A stretch of 64,000 bases of DNA from contig CAJJDP010000030.1 of assembly GCA_905182995.1 (NCBI GenBank), forward strand, positions 128,747 through 192,746, given 5' to 3'. The DNA comes from Paramecium octaurelia. Lineage: Eukaryota; Ciliophora; Oligohymenophorea; Peniculida; Parameciidae. Both the position numbers and the translations under genes were made by a program. Below are positions 1 to 12,130 of this stretch, piece by piece. Within the stretch, counting starts at the first letter, position 1; each line of letters starts with the position of its first letter. A model generated the notes under the pieces. That model was not told the origin of the DNA, did not search any database, and was given only the letters and a program-made list of their open reading frames with translations.

Positions 1-47
1 TTTTTAAATTATTTATTATATTAAAAATTAATAAGCATATATAGAAA

Positions 48-856
48 ATGATTCTAAGCTATGATTTAGTGTTAGGAGATCAGTATATTTAAAATATGAT
101 GTAGACCTAAATAAATTTAGTTTGAACTCAACAGTTTCTGCAATTGCTTTTAAGAAGGGGTATTTAAGTAATATTGCTTGCTTCTTAATTTTGCTAATTT
201 TTGGATTTATGGCAAGTATTCTATTAACTCCAATTGCAATGTTACTGTAATTTGAGAATAATTATTAAATAATAAAATACTTATTAAATTTATCAAAATT
301 ATAATAACAAGAACTTTAAGTCATAAGTAGTTTGATTAAATGAGTTTAGATGTTCTGCATCCATCAAGTCATAGGGGGTGATGAAAAAGTTTATCATGTA
401 TTAGGAGTAACGGACTCACATTAATTTTATCACATTAATTTTATATGATGTCATTCAAAATGGAGAGTTGAGAATCATTTTAACAAAAAGAATAGATATA
501 GAAATTTCATTATTGATTTTAACATTAGGAGTATTGTGGTATAGGATTATTGAGATACTCACTTAATAGTAGATGGATTATCATCAATATTACAGTCCTA
601 ATATCACAATTCCTGACACTTGGACTGATTATTTAGAGAAATTTTCAAAAAGTGAAAATATTCTAAAATGTCTAATTTTAATAATTTTGCGAATAAAAGT
701 ATACCGATAAAACAATAGCTGATTGGAAGGGTACAATATATCTATTAGGGTTAGGTAGAGGATCAACAATCCGTACTGAAGTTCCTCCATCATTCTGTTA
801 ATGTTTTAGTGAAAATGGATCCAGCAGATGGTGAATTCACCCTGATTTGCTATTGA
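48..856 (+). CDS. hypothetical membrane protein (model uncertain)
   Basis: I do not recognise this protein. Read with the ciliate code, the stretch holds several open segments that join only through short introns (for example 20-nt candidates near 322-345 and 690-715). The clearest part is a hydrophobic segment near 165-240 (ACFLILLIFGFMASILL), one probable transmembrane helix. A second hydrophobic patch lies near 500-550, and a hydrophilic tail ends ...EFTLICY at a TGA at 854-856. The ATG at 48 is the first plausible start. The gene converges on the PHD-finger gene with about 40 bp between the two stops. Exon joins near 80-135 and 400-450 do not resolve cleanly, so the exact protein, or whether it is intact, is uncertain. 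Confidence 0.4.
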
Positions 857-897
857 CTGCTGATAGTGAAGTGGCAACTGAATTATGTAATGAAAAT

Positions 898-1840
898 TCA
901 AGATTCTTTCAGCTTCAAAGATCGAGAAATTAGAAAGAAATTTAGATTCAGAGCTATAATTAAATAAAACTGGAGATTTTGAAAATATTATTAGACACTT
1001 TCATCTTCTAAATACCAATAAATTTGATTGATATCTTCATTAACAGAGCAGATAAGGAAATTCTTAACAGTTTCTTGCTTCATCAAAACATTGAATATAT
1101 TTGTAATATAATATAAAAATAAAGTATATACATATTTTTTCATTATTTCATTAAAGACATCATTTTTTAAAGATCTACCTAGATTTCCTCTTATGTAGCC
1201 TACTAACAAAATCCACCTATTATATTATTTTGAACATCTACCGTTTTTCTTAAGTAATTCTTCAAGATAAGATTGCTTACTTGATGCGGATGGACAATAA
1301 TAAAATTATTGCACATTAGGTTAAATATTATGTTATGGTTATTCATTTGGGTTATTCTGTCTTCGATTCATCTTTTCCAAATACTTAAGAGCTTTTTTGT
1401 TCATTATTCTGTAAGGGGCTTTTGAAAATCTTTGTTTTTAATCCTCGATCCTACACCATGGACAAATATATTTATATTTAGTATCTTCCACCAAGATATC
1501 AATTTAGGAAATACCATTTTTTGATTCACATTATAAATGAGTCTAAACTACTATAAATAAATATAATACCCATTTTTCACATCCATCCTGATCACAGCCT
1601 ATCCATTTCTGACCATCCAAAAAATTTTAATTGTCATCAGAATATACCTTAATTTTCATGTAAAAATAATACTTATGCACAAAAATAACAGCACTTCTTT
1701 TCATTATATAAATTTAAACATTCTTAACAAAAAAACAGAGTTTAATTGCTGAATTTAGCTGGCCAAACTTATGTTTATTCGTTTCTACAATATTAATTCA
1801 TGCAATCATCTTCTTATTGCTTATCTAAATCATCAATCAT
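898..1840 (-). CDS. PHD zinc-finger protein
   Basis: This is a probable chromatin reader or nuclear zinc-finger protein. After removing two short introns, the N-terminal third gives an ordered zinc-binding array: FFCQEC, then KKCCYFC, then WIGCDQDGCEKW followed by THLQC, and finally YICPWC. That is the C-C/C-C/H-C/C-C spacing of a PHD finger, with an extra CxxC pair just upstream. The introns are about 25-27 nt (GTATT...AAG and GTATT...TTAG). The start ATG at 1840 begins an acidic leader (MIDDLDKQQEDD). The C-terminal half is lysine-rich without a recognised domain. The last ~35 codons before the TGA at 898 are AT-rich and less convincing. Known PHD fingers bind histone H3 tails; that role here is inference. 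Confidence 0.75.
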
Positions 1841-2040
1841 TTCAAAATCAATATATTTAAATAAGACTTTTTATATTATTTTATTTTATCAAACTTATAA
1901 TTGAATTATGTAATTATTGAATATAATACTCCTAATTCTTAAAATTTATTATCTAATATGTCTTCATAGTCTCTATAAAAGTGACATCTTATTTATGGTT
2001 TAAAGATGACGAATATTGGAATGAAAAATATCTATTTTTT

Positions 2041-3373
2041 ATGTTTACAAAGATTTTCAGCTCATTTCGACATCAGAATATCTTTCGAAATACTGCCAAA
2101 CAATTGATGCTGGTTGGATTATTATCAACTATTTACTATAGATAGAAACTAAGCTTGCAAGTCAACCCCAACATCAAGCAATATGGCGATAGGCTGAATC
2201 GAGCATTTAAAAGGACATTAGAACCTGAAGATGATTTTTAGTATATCCATATATCTATCATAGCAAAAATACGATTATCTTATCGGGTAATTCAAATAAA
2301 GAGTTGGCAGAAGGTATTATTCCATTAAATTGATTATTAGAGATTGCTGAATATTTGAATATTAAATTGGGCAGTGTTACCATTGGAAGATTTGCAGATG
2401 GGGAATGCCAAATTTAAGTTTACATAATACATAACATAGGTTCTCGACAATATTAGAGGAAAAGATGTTTTTATCATACAATCCACTTCTCCTCCTGTCA
2501 ACGATAATTTAATGGAATTATTATTATTAGTATCTGCTTTAAGAAGAGCATCAGCAAGAAAAATAATTGTTGTGGTTCCTTACTACGGATATGCAAGACA
2601 AGTATCCTAAATAACATATTTTCAGGATAGAAAATGTGCACCAAGAGTTCCTATTTCTGCTGCAGATGTGGCTAGATTATTAGAAACAGTTGGGGTGGAT
2701 AGACTTATATCAGTTGACTTACATTGTGGATAAATTCAAGGGTTCTTTGGACCCAGAGTACCAGTAGATAATCTTGAAGCAAATTTAGTTGCTCAAAATT
2801 ATTTAGCACTTCAAAATAAATATCAATTTAAAGATGTCGCTATTATTTCACCAGATGCAGGTGGTGTGTATAGGGCAAAGAAATTTTAAGAATAGTTTGA
2901 TTAACATCACCCTGGAATTCAGTCCCATTTAGCTATGATTATTAAGTAAAGAGAAGGTCCTGGAAAAATTGCATCCATGAACTTAGTTGGTTCAGTCAGA
3001 GGAAAGGATTGCATCATAGTTGATGACATGATTGACACAGCAGTACATTTAGTTGTATATTTACAAAGGGCACACTATCTGAAGCTGCTAGAGTCTTGAA
3101 GGAACAAGGAGCCAACAGAGTTTTTGCATTTGCAACTCACGCCTTATTCTCTGGCAAAGCATTTACAAATCTCTCCAGTCCTTCCCTAGATTAGATTATA
3201 GTTACGAATACAATTCCTTCAAAACCCCAAGAAGAAGAGATTTTAGGTGAAAGAATCTGTAGATTGTCTGTTGGTATCTTATCTAGATAATTTTAGCTCC
3301 TCTATTAGCAGAGGCTATTTATAGAGTTTAAAAGAAGGAAAGCGTTTCAACTTTATTTGATACGAAACATTGA
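2041..3373 (+). CDS. PRPS: ribose-phosphate pyrophosphokinase (PRPP synthetase), probably organellar
   Basis: It makes PRPP from ribose-5-phosphate and ATP for nucleotide, histidine and cofactor synthesis. Six short introns (22-27 nt) restore a full class I family protein. Visible motifs are GRFADGEC, the loop [58 protein letters not shown], the PRPP-binding loop [13 protein letters not shown], and the C-terminus [20 protein letters not shown]. One intron near 2315-2345 hides an apparent TGA. The reading frame starts with [20 protein letters not shown], which is basic, serine-rich and free of acidic residues, followed by a hydrophobic stretch. This looks like a mitochondrial presequence. DDMIDTAGT resembles bacterial enzymes more than the animal cytosolic form. 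Function is near certain; location is inferred. Confidence 0.95.
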
Positions 3374-3925
3374 TTTATTAAACAAAATGTAAGATATAAA
3401 CTTTTCATTTTTAAATATAAAAATTCTTAACTTTTACGACATAATAAATATTGTTTCAAAGTTTTTTGAAGAGTCTATCCTTTTAATCATAATCTCCTCT
3501 AAGTGACTAGCAAGCAAAAATACTTTATTTTATAGTATTATGCATATAATATAATAACTAAAATTTAAGAATTTATTTAAATAATAAAAACAAGTTTCTA
3601 AACTTAGAAGTTCCATAGTTCTGATTAATCACCTAAAGGGGGAAGTAGTTAACTTTGAGAGATAGAAAAATAAAATATTTGATAACAGTAAGAAAAATTA
3701 TAAGAATTAGATTCAGGAAGATTAAGCTAAAATTAAAATTAATTTAATAATGAAACCAAGTATTTCGAATTTCTACTAATACTCAAAATAATTAAATTCT
3801 AAATATGAGCCTTTTGATTACATCTTATATTCCTAAAGTTAATTGACTTGAATGAATAAATTGATTTTTTATATTTTATTTCAATATATGGATTTAGATA
3901 TTATTAAAAATACTATATTGAATAT
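3374..3925. other. intergenic AT-rich stretch
   Basis: No convincing gene is seen. The stretch is very AT-rich. Open frames here in the ciliate code are the length expected by chance when TGA is the only stop. A run of hydrophobic codons on the minus strand near 3560-3760 has no start codon or recognisable motif. Confidence 0.5.
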
Positions 3926-4283
3926 TTGATAATTACTAGTAGTTTATCTATAATATAAAAAATAATTAAAATCAGGACTTAAGATCGAGAAGGTTGGTCT
4001 AAGTGTCTTCATAAGATTATTATTATCAAAAGAAAATAGGAAAAATTCAAACCCTATGTATGAACTTTACTAGTTGACAGATTTGAAAAGACACAACAAA
4101 GAGGATCCGTATTAATTTTCCTTACATTCAGAATAAGCTATCTTTAATTCCAGAGAACATAAGTTACCAAGGGTTATGATTTTCTGAGTATCTTAATTAC
4201 AGAAAATTAATAACGATAGGTATTAAAACTTAAATTCTTTGATTTTCGCTATCTTGATACAATAATAAAGTTATATTCAGTGA
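3926..4283 (+). CDS. hypothetical protein fragment
   Basis: An open frame with balanced, protein-like composition runs from about 3926 (text such as DLKRHNKEDPYQFSLHSEQA). It ends at a TGA at 4281-4283 after one candidate 30-nt intron near 4172-4201. No homology is recognised and no good ATG begins it: the ATG at 3888 runs into TGA unless further introns are assumed. It stops about 20 bp before the 94-bp copied segment at 4304. It may therefore be the remnant of a gene cut short there, or only a chance open frame. Confidence 0.3.
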
Positions 4284-4303
4284 AAGAGATTATCTTGATA
4301 ACA

Positions 4304-4397
4304 CATAACGTACATAACGTTTAGCAGTCACTTTAATCTCTCTTCCATTAATAAGATATGGTTTTTAAGTAAAAGATCCAAATACATTAGACTCTTA
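4304..4397 (+). repeat. 94-bp inverted copy of the 5' end of the AIFM3-type gene
   Basis: This 94-bp stretch is the exact reverse complement of 17023-17116. In the donor, that stretch is the upstream region, the start codon and the first ~13 codons of the Rieske-AIF gene. In this copy the ATG lies at 4358-4360, and the match stops abruptly after ACTCTTA at 4397. No inverted ends or target duplication mark it as a transposon. It looks like a small piece of gene DNA inserted elsewhere. Confidence 0.9.
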
Positions 4398-4871
4398 TTA
4401 TCTTGATATTTTAATAAACTATCAAATCGCTGAATATATAAGTATATATTATCTAAAAATAAGAAAATAACAAGCATTAACACAGCCATACTATAACTGG
4501 CAGCCTCTCCATTATACTGGAAGAGTAATAAACCCTCCACTACACAATCAATAGACAACTATTTTTATTTTTATAATGCATATTATTAAGCAATTAATTA
4601 AGAACATGTGGTGACTATAATTAGATAAAGTCTTAATGCAAATAAATTTAATAATAAATATTTCACATTTTGAGGAAATCTAAAATTTGATATTTTTTGT
4701 AAGAAATATAAGTTTGGTAGTGTTGAATATTTAAGTGATAATGAGAATGATGACGAATAAACTTATAATATATAATAATTACTGAGTTTATTGTATTTGA
4801 TTAATATTTAGCCATTATAATTCCAATCTTCTAATATTATAATTTTTATTATCAATATGTGTTAAACATCA
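4398..4871. other. intergenic or non-genic stretch
   Basis: Both strands are largely open in the ciliate code. The plus frame extends the copied ATG at 4358 for over 100 codons. The minus frame 4328-4558 and beyond encodes hydrophobic residues (MAVLMLVIFLFLDNIYLYIQ). Neither has a proper start with a recognisable protein. The minus frame ends inside the copied 94-bp segment. I treat both as chance open frames. Confidence 0.5.
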
Positions 4872-5850
4872 ATGGAAGAGGAATACAGTGTAATAAGCAA
4901 TATAGGATGTGGGATTTCAGCAGAGTATTAATTTTAATTGAGAATTAGTGTCCAATTAGTTTCAAGATCTGGGGAATTGATGGCACTGAAAGTGTTCAAG
5001 GCTTAGCAGGATCAACTGTATGAGACCGAGATTCGTATAATGAACAAGTTGAGTCACATTTCTGGAGTAATTAGAATAAGAGAAAGTCAACTAAGAGGGT
5101 GCATAATGATGGATTATGCTAAGTACGGAAACTTACTATAATACTTACAATAATCACGATTGGAAGAAAACATAGCCAGAAGTTTCTTCAAACAGATGAT
5201 ATTCAGTAATAGTGAAGAAATATTATTACTAGTAATTGATAAGATTCACAAGATGGGTGTTGCTCATAGAGATTTAAAATTAGAAAACATATTATTGGAT
5301 GATTAATATAAGTTGAAGATTTGCGATTTCGGATTTGCTGTTCAATATTTGGATGAGTAGGGAAGAAGAATAAAAGTGAATGAGTAAATTATTATTTTAA
5401 TGAATGTAGTTATGTTGGGACACCTTAAACTGCAGCTCCAGAGATATATCTGAGACAGCCATATCATCCAGTGGAGGCAGATTTGTTTTAGTTAGGAGTT
5501 ATTTTATTTTAAATTTGTGCTGGATCTAGTCCTTTTCATAATGCTAACATAAAGTGTGATCCAAATTATTAGTTTATCTATAGGTAATATTTGCATTGAT
5601 TATGAAGATAATAAATCGGAAAGTTTTGGGAGAAGCATTAATTTGAGTTTTCAGCAGAATTAAAGGATATTATAGTCAAACTTTTGGCCTTTAATCCAAA
5701 TCGGAGATTATCAGTATTTAATATATAAATATTTTATTAAAGATTCCTGAAATTCAGTCTCATCCTTGGATGCAAGGTGAAGAAGCTGATTAATCCTAAA
5801 TCATTGATGAAATGGAATACAGATGGTCATTGCTCTCTTTGTAAATCTGA
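4872..5850 (+). CDS. serine/threonine protein kinase
   Basis: An active eukaryotic protein kinase of roughly 290 residues, essentially just the catalytic domain. The order is: ATP-binding lysine in GELMALKVF, helix-C glutamate in YETEIRIMNKL, catalytic loop AHRDLKLENILL, DFG motif in CDFGFAV, activation segment DYVGTPQTAAPEIYLRQPYHP, then VEADLFQLGVILF and the C-lobe ending near SHPWMQGEEADQ. Four short introns are needed, for example GTAATAGTG...CTAG before VIDKIHKMG and GTAAAT...GTAG before YVGTP. All key catalytic residues are present. The glycine-rich loop (SNIGCGISA) is degenerate. CAMK/calcium-dependent-like features are suggested by the HPW near the end, but no EF-hands are present, so the subfamily is open. 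Confidence 0.88.
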
Positions 5851-6147
5851 TAATTAATTACTAAAACTTATAATATCATCTTTAAATTAAATATAATAGA
5901 ATTTTATTTTATATGAAATCGATTACAACAAACAATCCAAATAAAGATTCAAGTTGTTGTTAAGTACTTAATTAAATAAAAGATTATTACATACATTGTA
6001 TTTGTTTATTATAAACTTGTTTTTTAGAATAAGAAAAATTTGTTCTTGAAAAATAATCCAACAAAAATCAACTTAAAAACATTGCATCTATTTCATATCT
6101 ATAATCAATACAATTAATTATTTAAATAATATTGATTTATATTACAA
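5851..6147. other. intergenic region between convergent genes
   Basis: A 297-bp AT-rich spacer between the stops of the kinase gene and the B-box gene. No gene, tRNA or repeat is seen. Confidence 0.6.
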
Positions 6148-7449
6148 TCACTCCCAATCGTCTAAAATTTCCACCTTTTCTCCAATACTACCCATATTAA
6201 CACAAAAAACAATTTCATCATTTTCTGGGATGTCAAATTTAAGTGATATTGGTTCATTTTAAGAGTTCTTATTCTTAAACTTTACTATCTAATAAATAGC
6301 TATCTAATAAAATACCTTATTTTCTAAATTGACATCTAAAATCACAATATCTCCAGTTGCAAACGAAAAAGATTTAGATATCATATTTTCCTCCTTATTG
6401 TTATGTGACCATACATGATCGTTTGATGATGCCATATATGAACCATGTCCCAAAGTCTAGTAATCAAATCTCATACTAATGGATCTAATATTTATACTTA
6501 CTTCTTTGTTTGAAGAACGTTCTTCAATCCAATTCCCAATCCGATGAAATTTGTTAAATTTAAAATTTTAAAGGCAATTTTCGATGAATCTTAAATAGAT
6601 GGTTCAATTAAAATAAATCTATTTTCAGTATTCTATTGCACTTATTGTGTGGCTACTTTAAAATCTTGAACATTAATTGTCGCCGATTTCAAAGTTTAAC
6701 TAAATATGAAATTGATTTGATTATGACTAACAACTGGCTAAGTAAACTTTTCAATTGGTTTCGCTATTTTTTAGGTTGATTATTTAAACGATGTAAATAG
6801 CATCTATAATTGATTAACAGCCTCTTGTGACTAGAATGATAATTATAAGAATTCTTACAGCTTTTTAATAGGAATCAAACAATTTTTAAGGTTTAAAGTC
6901 AATTTCAATTTTGCCAGGTTGATGCTGACTTACATTGTCGATCATCTTACGTACATCTTATTTTAACAAATCCACATTCTTATATTGTGTATTTAGGATT
7001 TATTGAAACAACTGAGGAAAATTCATTTACGTTTGATTCTATTCCTATAATCTCTATTTTGTGTTCTTATAACTTAAGTTGATTTATTCTTCAAGCAATT
7101 TGATTTGTCTAATTGATAAGACATAAAAGTCATACAAAACCATTTTTTGGACGATCTCCTTAAGACTGGATAACATTTTCAAGCGAACTTAATCTAATTG
7201 CACAAGTAAGGAATCCAATGAATTTTGGTTTTGCTTAGCATTAACATTAGTATAAATATCTGCTAGAAAGATCTTCAATGGAATGACTTTGTGCTTGGAA
7301 TGTTTTTAAGTTCTGCATACAGGACAGATGAGTCCCATTTCTTTACAATTTGCCTCAAGACAAACAAAGTTAAGTTATTCTCCTTCATGCATATCTCCCA
7401 ATGGACAATTTAAATAATTCATGACTCTAGACTTGATATCCTCAGACAT
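6148..7449 (-). CDS. B-box-type zinc-finger protein with SPRY-like C-terminus
   Basis: The N-terminus holds one B-box-like zinc-binding module: CPLGDMHEGEQLNFVCLE, NCKEMGLICPVC, then H-x2-H in QKHSKHKVIPLK. A predicted coiled-coil stretch follows (VRLKMLSSLKEIVQKMVLYD). The C-terminal ~150 residues (GQYGSYMASSNDHVWSHNNK through FDIPENDEIVFCVNMGSIG) have the look of a SPRY/B30.2-like beta-sandwich, ending KVEILDDWE before the TGA. From memory, this architecture is common as an expanded family in Paramecium; the substrate or partner is unknown. It resembles TRIM proteins but lacks a RING, so ligase activity is not supported. The start at 7449 gives MSEDIKSRVMNYLNC. Exon joins in the middle were not all checked. 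Confidence 0.65.
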
Positions 7450-7839
7450 TTATAAATGAAATATAAATATAACTATTAGAGATAATTCGATGTATATTTG
7501 CTGTAATATCAACACATATAACTATTATTACGCTGTATATGGATCTTATGGTTCTGATCAAAGGAATGCACTCTGAAGTTAGTAACTTAGAAATGATAAG
7601 TTTATTTAAATAATATTAATCCATAAGATGTATGACTTCTTAATTTATTAAAAATTCATACCACAGAAACTTAGAATATTTTTGAATTTTTTATAGAAAT
7701 TCTGTACCATTTCACCCTTTAAATGATAATAACTGTATGATTAGTGCTAGCAGTTAATTAAATAGTTTAATTATAAAACTTAATTGACAGGAAACTTAAA
7801 TAAATAAATTGATCTATAAATATATATATATTGTTCATA
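7450..7839. other. intergenic region
   Basis: A 390-bp AT-rich spacer on the upstream side of the B-box gene and the downstream side of the RBR gene. No gene or structured element is seen. It includes a short TATATATA run near 7821-7830. Confidence 0.6.
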
Positions 7840-10800
7840 TCACCAATACCCACCATGTTCTTTGGTTAAATGCGAATAACATTCTGAAGATGTTTCAAAT
7901 AATGCCATACATGGTGTGCCATCTGCTTTATTTTTCCAGCAAATACTTTTTTTGCATCCTGTACAAGTAACTCTATAGCAGCCATCAATTCTTTGAATCA
8001 ATATTTTACAGTGAGGACATCTTCTTACATCATTCTTCTTCATATATATGTTAATGGAATCTTCATTACCAGCTTTGAATTCTCTACAAGTTTATCCATA
8101 ATGATATGCAGTCTAAATGATAAATGATATAATAATACTCTGCATGAATTACAATACTGTTTCTAACACTTTTTACAGGTATATCTTGGAATCTTTTGGA
8201 AATGAATTATTGGACAATTTGGAGTCAAACAAAAGGCAATCTATGCTGCATGATCTTATAAATCTAATATTATAATATTAAATTAATTACATTTGTTGAT
8301 TGATAACTTTATTAACTTTTCCCAACTAGGCTCATCAATTAAAATGTGTAAATCAGCCAAGAGTATACCTTAATTACATTATGGACATTTAATTGGCAAT
8401 TAAGTCATGTCTCCCAATGAATTTTGAATGCTGAACATTATACACTAAAGACAAAACTTATGTCCACAACCTTGGAGCATATATCCATTTTTCATATTAT
8501 CAAAGCAATAGTTACAAGTTAATGCATTGATTGGCTTATCTTATTGTTATTACGATGATATAATTTCACTAATTGAAATGATAGCTGCATCAAGATTCTT
8601 CTAATCACCAAATAGTTGTAATTCACCTGAGATACTATTGAATTTAACACTCTTTAAATCGAAGTTCTTCTTGATTTCGTTTAGTCCTTAAGAATCATTT
8701 CCCATTATTAATCTTATACAATTTTTTGGAATCTAAATTATACTTTTAGAACAATCCGATACAAATTCCTTGATTGCTTTGGTTAATTGATTGTATTTGA
8801 TTTAAGAACTATTTACAAATAATTGATTATTAATAAAATCTTATCTAATTAGAATTTATAAAGATTCTTCTTAGAATTTAAGAAATCTTGTACCAGATTA
8901 ACTAAATATAACTGTGATATCAAAATCTTATGAAGACTTAATGATTTTTGGGGTGAATGCATCCTATATTTCTTTATTCAATTACTCGTGATCCTATTTG
9001 TTCCAACATTCAATTGTAACTTTCACTCTTTTAAGTTCATCATCACTTGTAATAGTATATTAACCAAGTTTAAGTTTCTTTTCATCAAAAATTTCCTCTA
9101 CTATTTGCTTCATTTCAATAGGTCCTTCGTAATCATGATAATACAAAGGCTTTACATTTAATTAGACCTTCAACCCTCTAAATTATTTGATCTGATTATG
9201 TAAGAGAATAAATTATTCCATAATATTTTTCTCATAAACATTGAGTGTCAAAATTCTTTTACAATTTTATTTTGTAATCGAGTCAATTTTATATTTATCT
9301 TGAGGAATATTAGATAATAACTTTTGTATTTCTAATTAGAGATCTCCATTATTTTCATATCTTAATTGCTTATCTATTGAGACTGATTTGATATCAATAT
9401 CTTTATGTTGTTATTTTAAATCTGTTAATACTGCTTAATCATCCTCGTAAACACTCTTAAGATTCATTTTATATGTCAGATGTTAGATTGTTTCAAAGTC
9501 TTCAGTATTAAATAGATGTGGAGAATTCAATTTAATAATAGCAGTACCTTTGTTTAAATGCAAATTCCATGTTATGATTATTTTATAATGCTCATTAAAA
9601 AGTAGTTTTTCTTCATTATGTTCAAATTGATCTTGTTGAGTATAAACCTTCAATTAATTATCCTTATATTCTTTGATATTCTCCAAACAAAAAAGTAAAT
9701 CATCATGATCCTACAATGATATTCTGGCTGTTATTTTATCACCTTCCTTATACAACTTCATTTCTGAAATAACCACCTCTTACAAGAACTCTTATAGCAA
9801 TTCCTGTGTAATGTCTAAAGGTAAGCCTTCTATAAAGAAAGTCTTGTATGCACTTTTTTCAATCCAATCCTTCATACTTCCACCACTATTAAGATTATTA
9901 TATATTTATACGCTTGCATTATAAACTTAGAATCATTCTCGTAAGGTATTTCTTTAACTTAATTTCTGTAAAAGTTCTACAATTCCTTAATTTTAGTATT
10001 CAACTCCTATTCTATAATCTCCTTTTTGGCCACAGTGGGATCATACAAAACTGTAATACAATTCATCTCAATATTAGGTTGTAAGATGCAATCCTAAGAT
10101 AATTGGGGACCTGATTGATGTTTCCATAATTCATTAAATAGAACTTGACCTATGCCATTAAAGGTTATTTCATTCAAGTGTAAGGATTATCGCTATATGA
10201 ATTATAGTTTATGTTCTTTGACAAATGCTTTAGGTGCCAATTGAGGTATCATAATGTCATCTATTTTTGTAGAGTATTTAATTTCATATTATTGATTCTT
10301 TTACAGCAAAGCCATAATTATACAAGTTAGAGGGAAGTCTCCGATGATTGCCATTAAATTATTATAGCATAATTTAAATTTCTAATTGGCAACATAATTA
10401 TAGTAACCAGCACTCTTATGTCCACTAAAGATACTTAAGCCTTTATAAAAGAGCCTTAATAAACAGGCTTATATGTCTTCAGAATGCTCCGGCATTGATT
10501 ATTGTTTCTTCAAGGAGACAGTTCTATTCAATTTTAATTAATCAAGTGAACAACATTTATTAATGACTGAATATTCAGACACCTAAATAATGAGATATTA
10601 GTACATATTTTTAAGTTAAGTCTATGATGTATTCATTATAAGCTAGAATCAATATCATTTTTGGTATATTGATGTTTTGTAATCTACACCATTTTATTAA
10701 TTCATTTTTTGAATTTTCTTATTCTTTTTCATCATCTTTGGAATTGATATCTTCAATAAAAATGATAAATTTATTTATTAATTAAATCCATGAAGTAATA

Positions 10801-12130
10801 TCTCCCATTTTTGACCAATAATGATTTGATCTAATTATTGATTCCCTTTGTTGATGAATTTGGAAACTCTTAAAGGGATTCTTCTTACTTTCCACATTAC
10901 CTTCTGAAAGTATTTCTCCGTCTGTCAAAAGTGTGGAGACAACATTGCTGTAATAATGAAAGGTCTCATTTTCTGCCTCCAATAATGGTTCATAATATAT
11001 CAATGGAATATAGTTTTACAAAGAACTATATTCTGATACAACTACATTCTACAGTTAATCAATTTAGACATTGAATTGTTAGGCATAAAATTTGATATTT
11101 TGGGGATTGAAAGTGAATTCTTCATCAAAAATCAATTTATGTTCCTTTAAATCTTTGAATTCATCAAATCCAAATAAATAAATGATTTTAGGAAAATAAC
11201 TTATTCTGTTACGAATGATGATATCATGTCTACTGAGATTGTATTATTTATAAACTATGGCATTGATTTCTTCCAAGAATGTCTTGACTGTAGTCTAATA
11301 ACCCATATGGATGATTAATGATATTTTTTGTTGAACATTTTACAAATACCTTTGTAATTATTGATAATTTAGTGTCAAAAATACCTTTCTTTTTCCCTTC
11401 TGTTATGGGTACACCATTTCCAACAATTATTGACCAAATTGCTCATAATACGATTAGAATGGTATGATTTGATGCACTTCGAATTCCTCTGATTCTGACA
11501 ATTAATTATGAAAATAGATTGCTTAATATATTTGATCCATTTGGTACAAGGATTCACAATATACTAAGATGTCCCGATCAATCTCGGAATTAGAGTTTTT
11601 TATCTATTATAAAACATATGTCAGTTTTTAGTCGTAAGGTATGCTTAAAAATAATTCATCCTATTGGGTTTGCAAGTAAGGAATCTCAATAATGTTATCA
11701 TAAGCAATGTTAAAACAACTAACTAGGTGTTCGCATATTATGTCGTTTGATATTATCACCAATTGGGCTTTTGTTGTTAATAACTAAGAATAGCACTTAT
11801 ACATACCCATTTTATGCCGATATATTAATACGAGTTCAATTTGGTCTCTGCACGTAGATCTGCAACAATAACTTCGAAGTTTTTGTTGACCAAATTACAC
11901 CAATTGTAATTGGCTTCACTCGTATCTGATATCACTGTGATGGCTTTGGTTTTCGACAATAATTCTTTTATATGTTTGAGGGTATCGATCTTCTAAAGAG
12001 TATCAACAATTAGAGTGGTTTATGGTAATGGTAAAAGCGAGTCAAAGATCTAAACCCATTATTGTCGGAGGAAGGCATTAGATTTATCCTTTAGATAAAT
12101 TTCTCTGATGAGATGTTGCTGATTTTACAT
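7840..12130 (-). CDS. large RBR (RING-between-RING) E3 ubiquitin ligase
   Basis: A protein of roughly 1,350 residues ending in a complete RBR module. RING1 is LTCNYCFDNMKNGY, LQGCGHKFCLQC and IKCPQCN. The IBR is CPIIHFQKIPRYTCKKCQKQ with YCNSC. RING2 contains RRCPHCKILIQRIDGCYRVT, GCKKSICWKN and a terminal SHLTKEHGGYW. Just upstream (about 8560-8760) is a KH-like segment (CIRLIMGNDSQGLNEIKKNF, LQLFGDQKNLDAA). Near 9850 is an RRM-like start (KTFFIEGLPLDITQELLQEF). The architecture resembles the C-terminus of plant DEAH11/12 proteins. The ~800-residue N-terminus, with LVYCESLYQMDQIYQAI, only faintly recalls a helicase C-lobe; I see no Walker A or DEAH box. The start at 12130 lies about 50 bp after the TMEM107 stop. 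Several short introns are required. Confidence 0.75.

Noticed and set aside
2310..2350. Apparent in-frame TGA in the PRPP synthetase gene
   Set aside because: It lies inside a 27-nt GT...AG intron. Removal restores [13 protein letters not shown], so the gene is not broken.
4328..4558. Minus-strand hydrophobic open frame with a transmembrane-like segment
   Set aside because: No ATG start (the listed start is TTG), no recognised family, and it ends inside the 94-bp copied segment. Long chance frames are common when only TGA stops.
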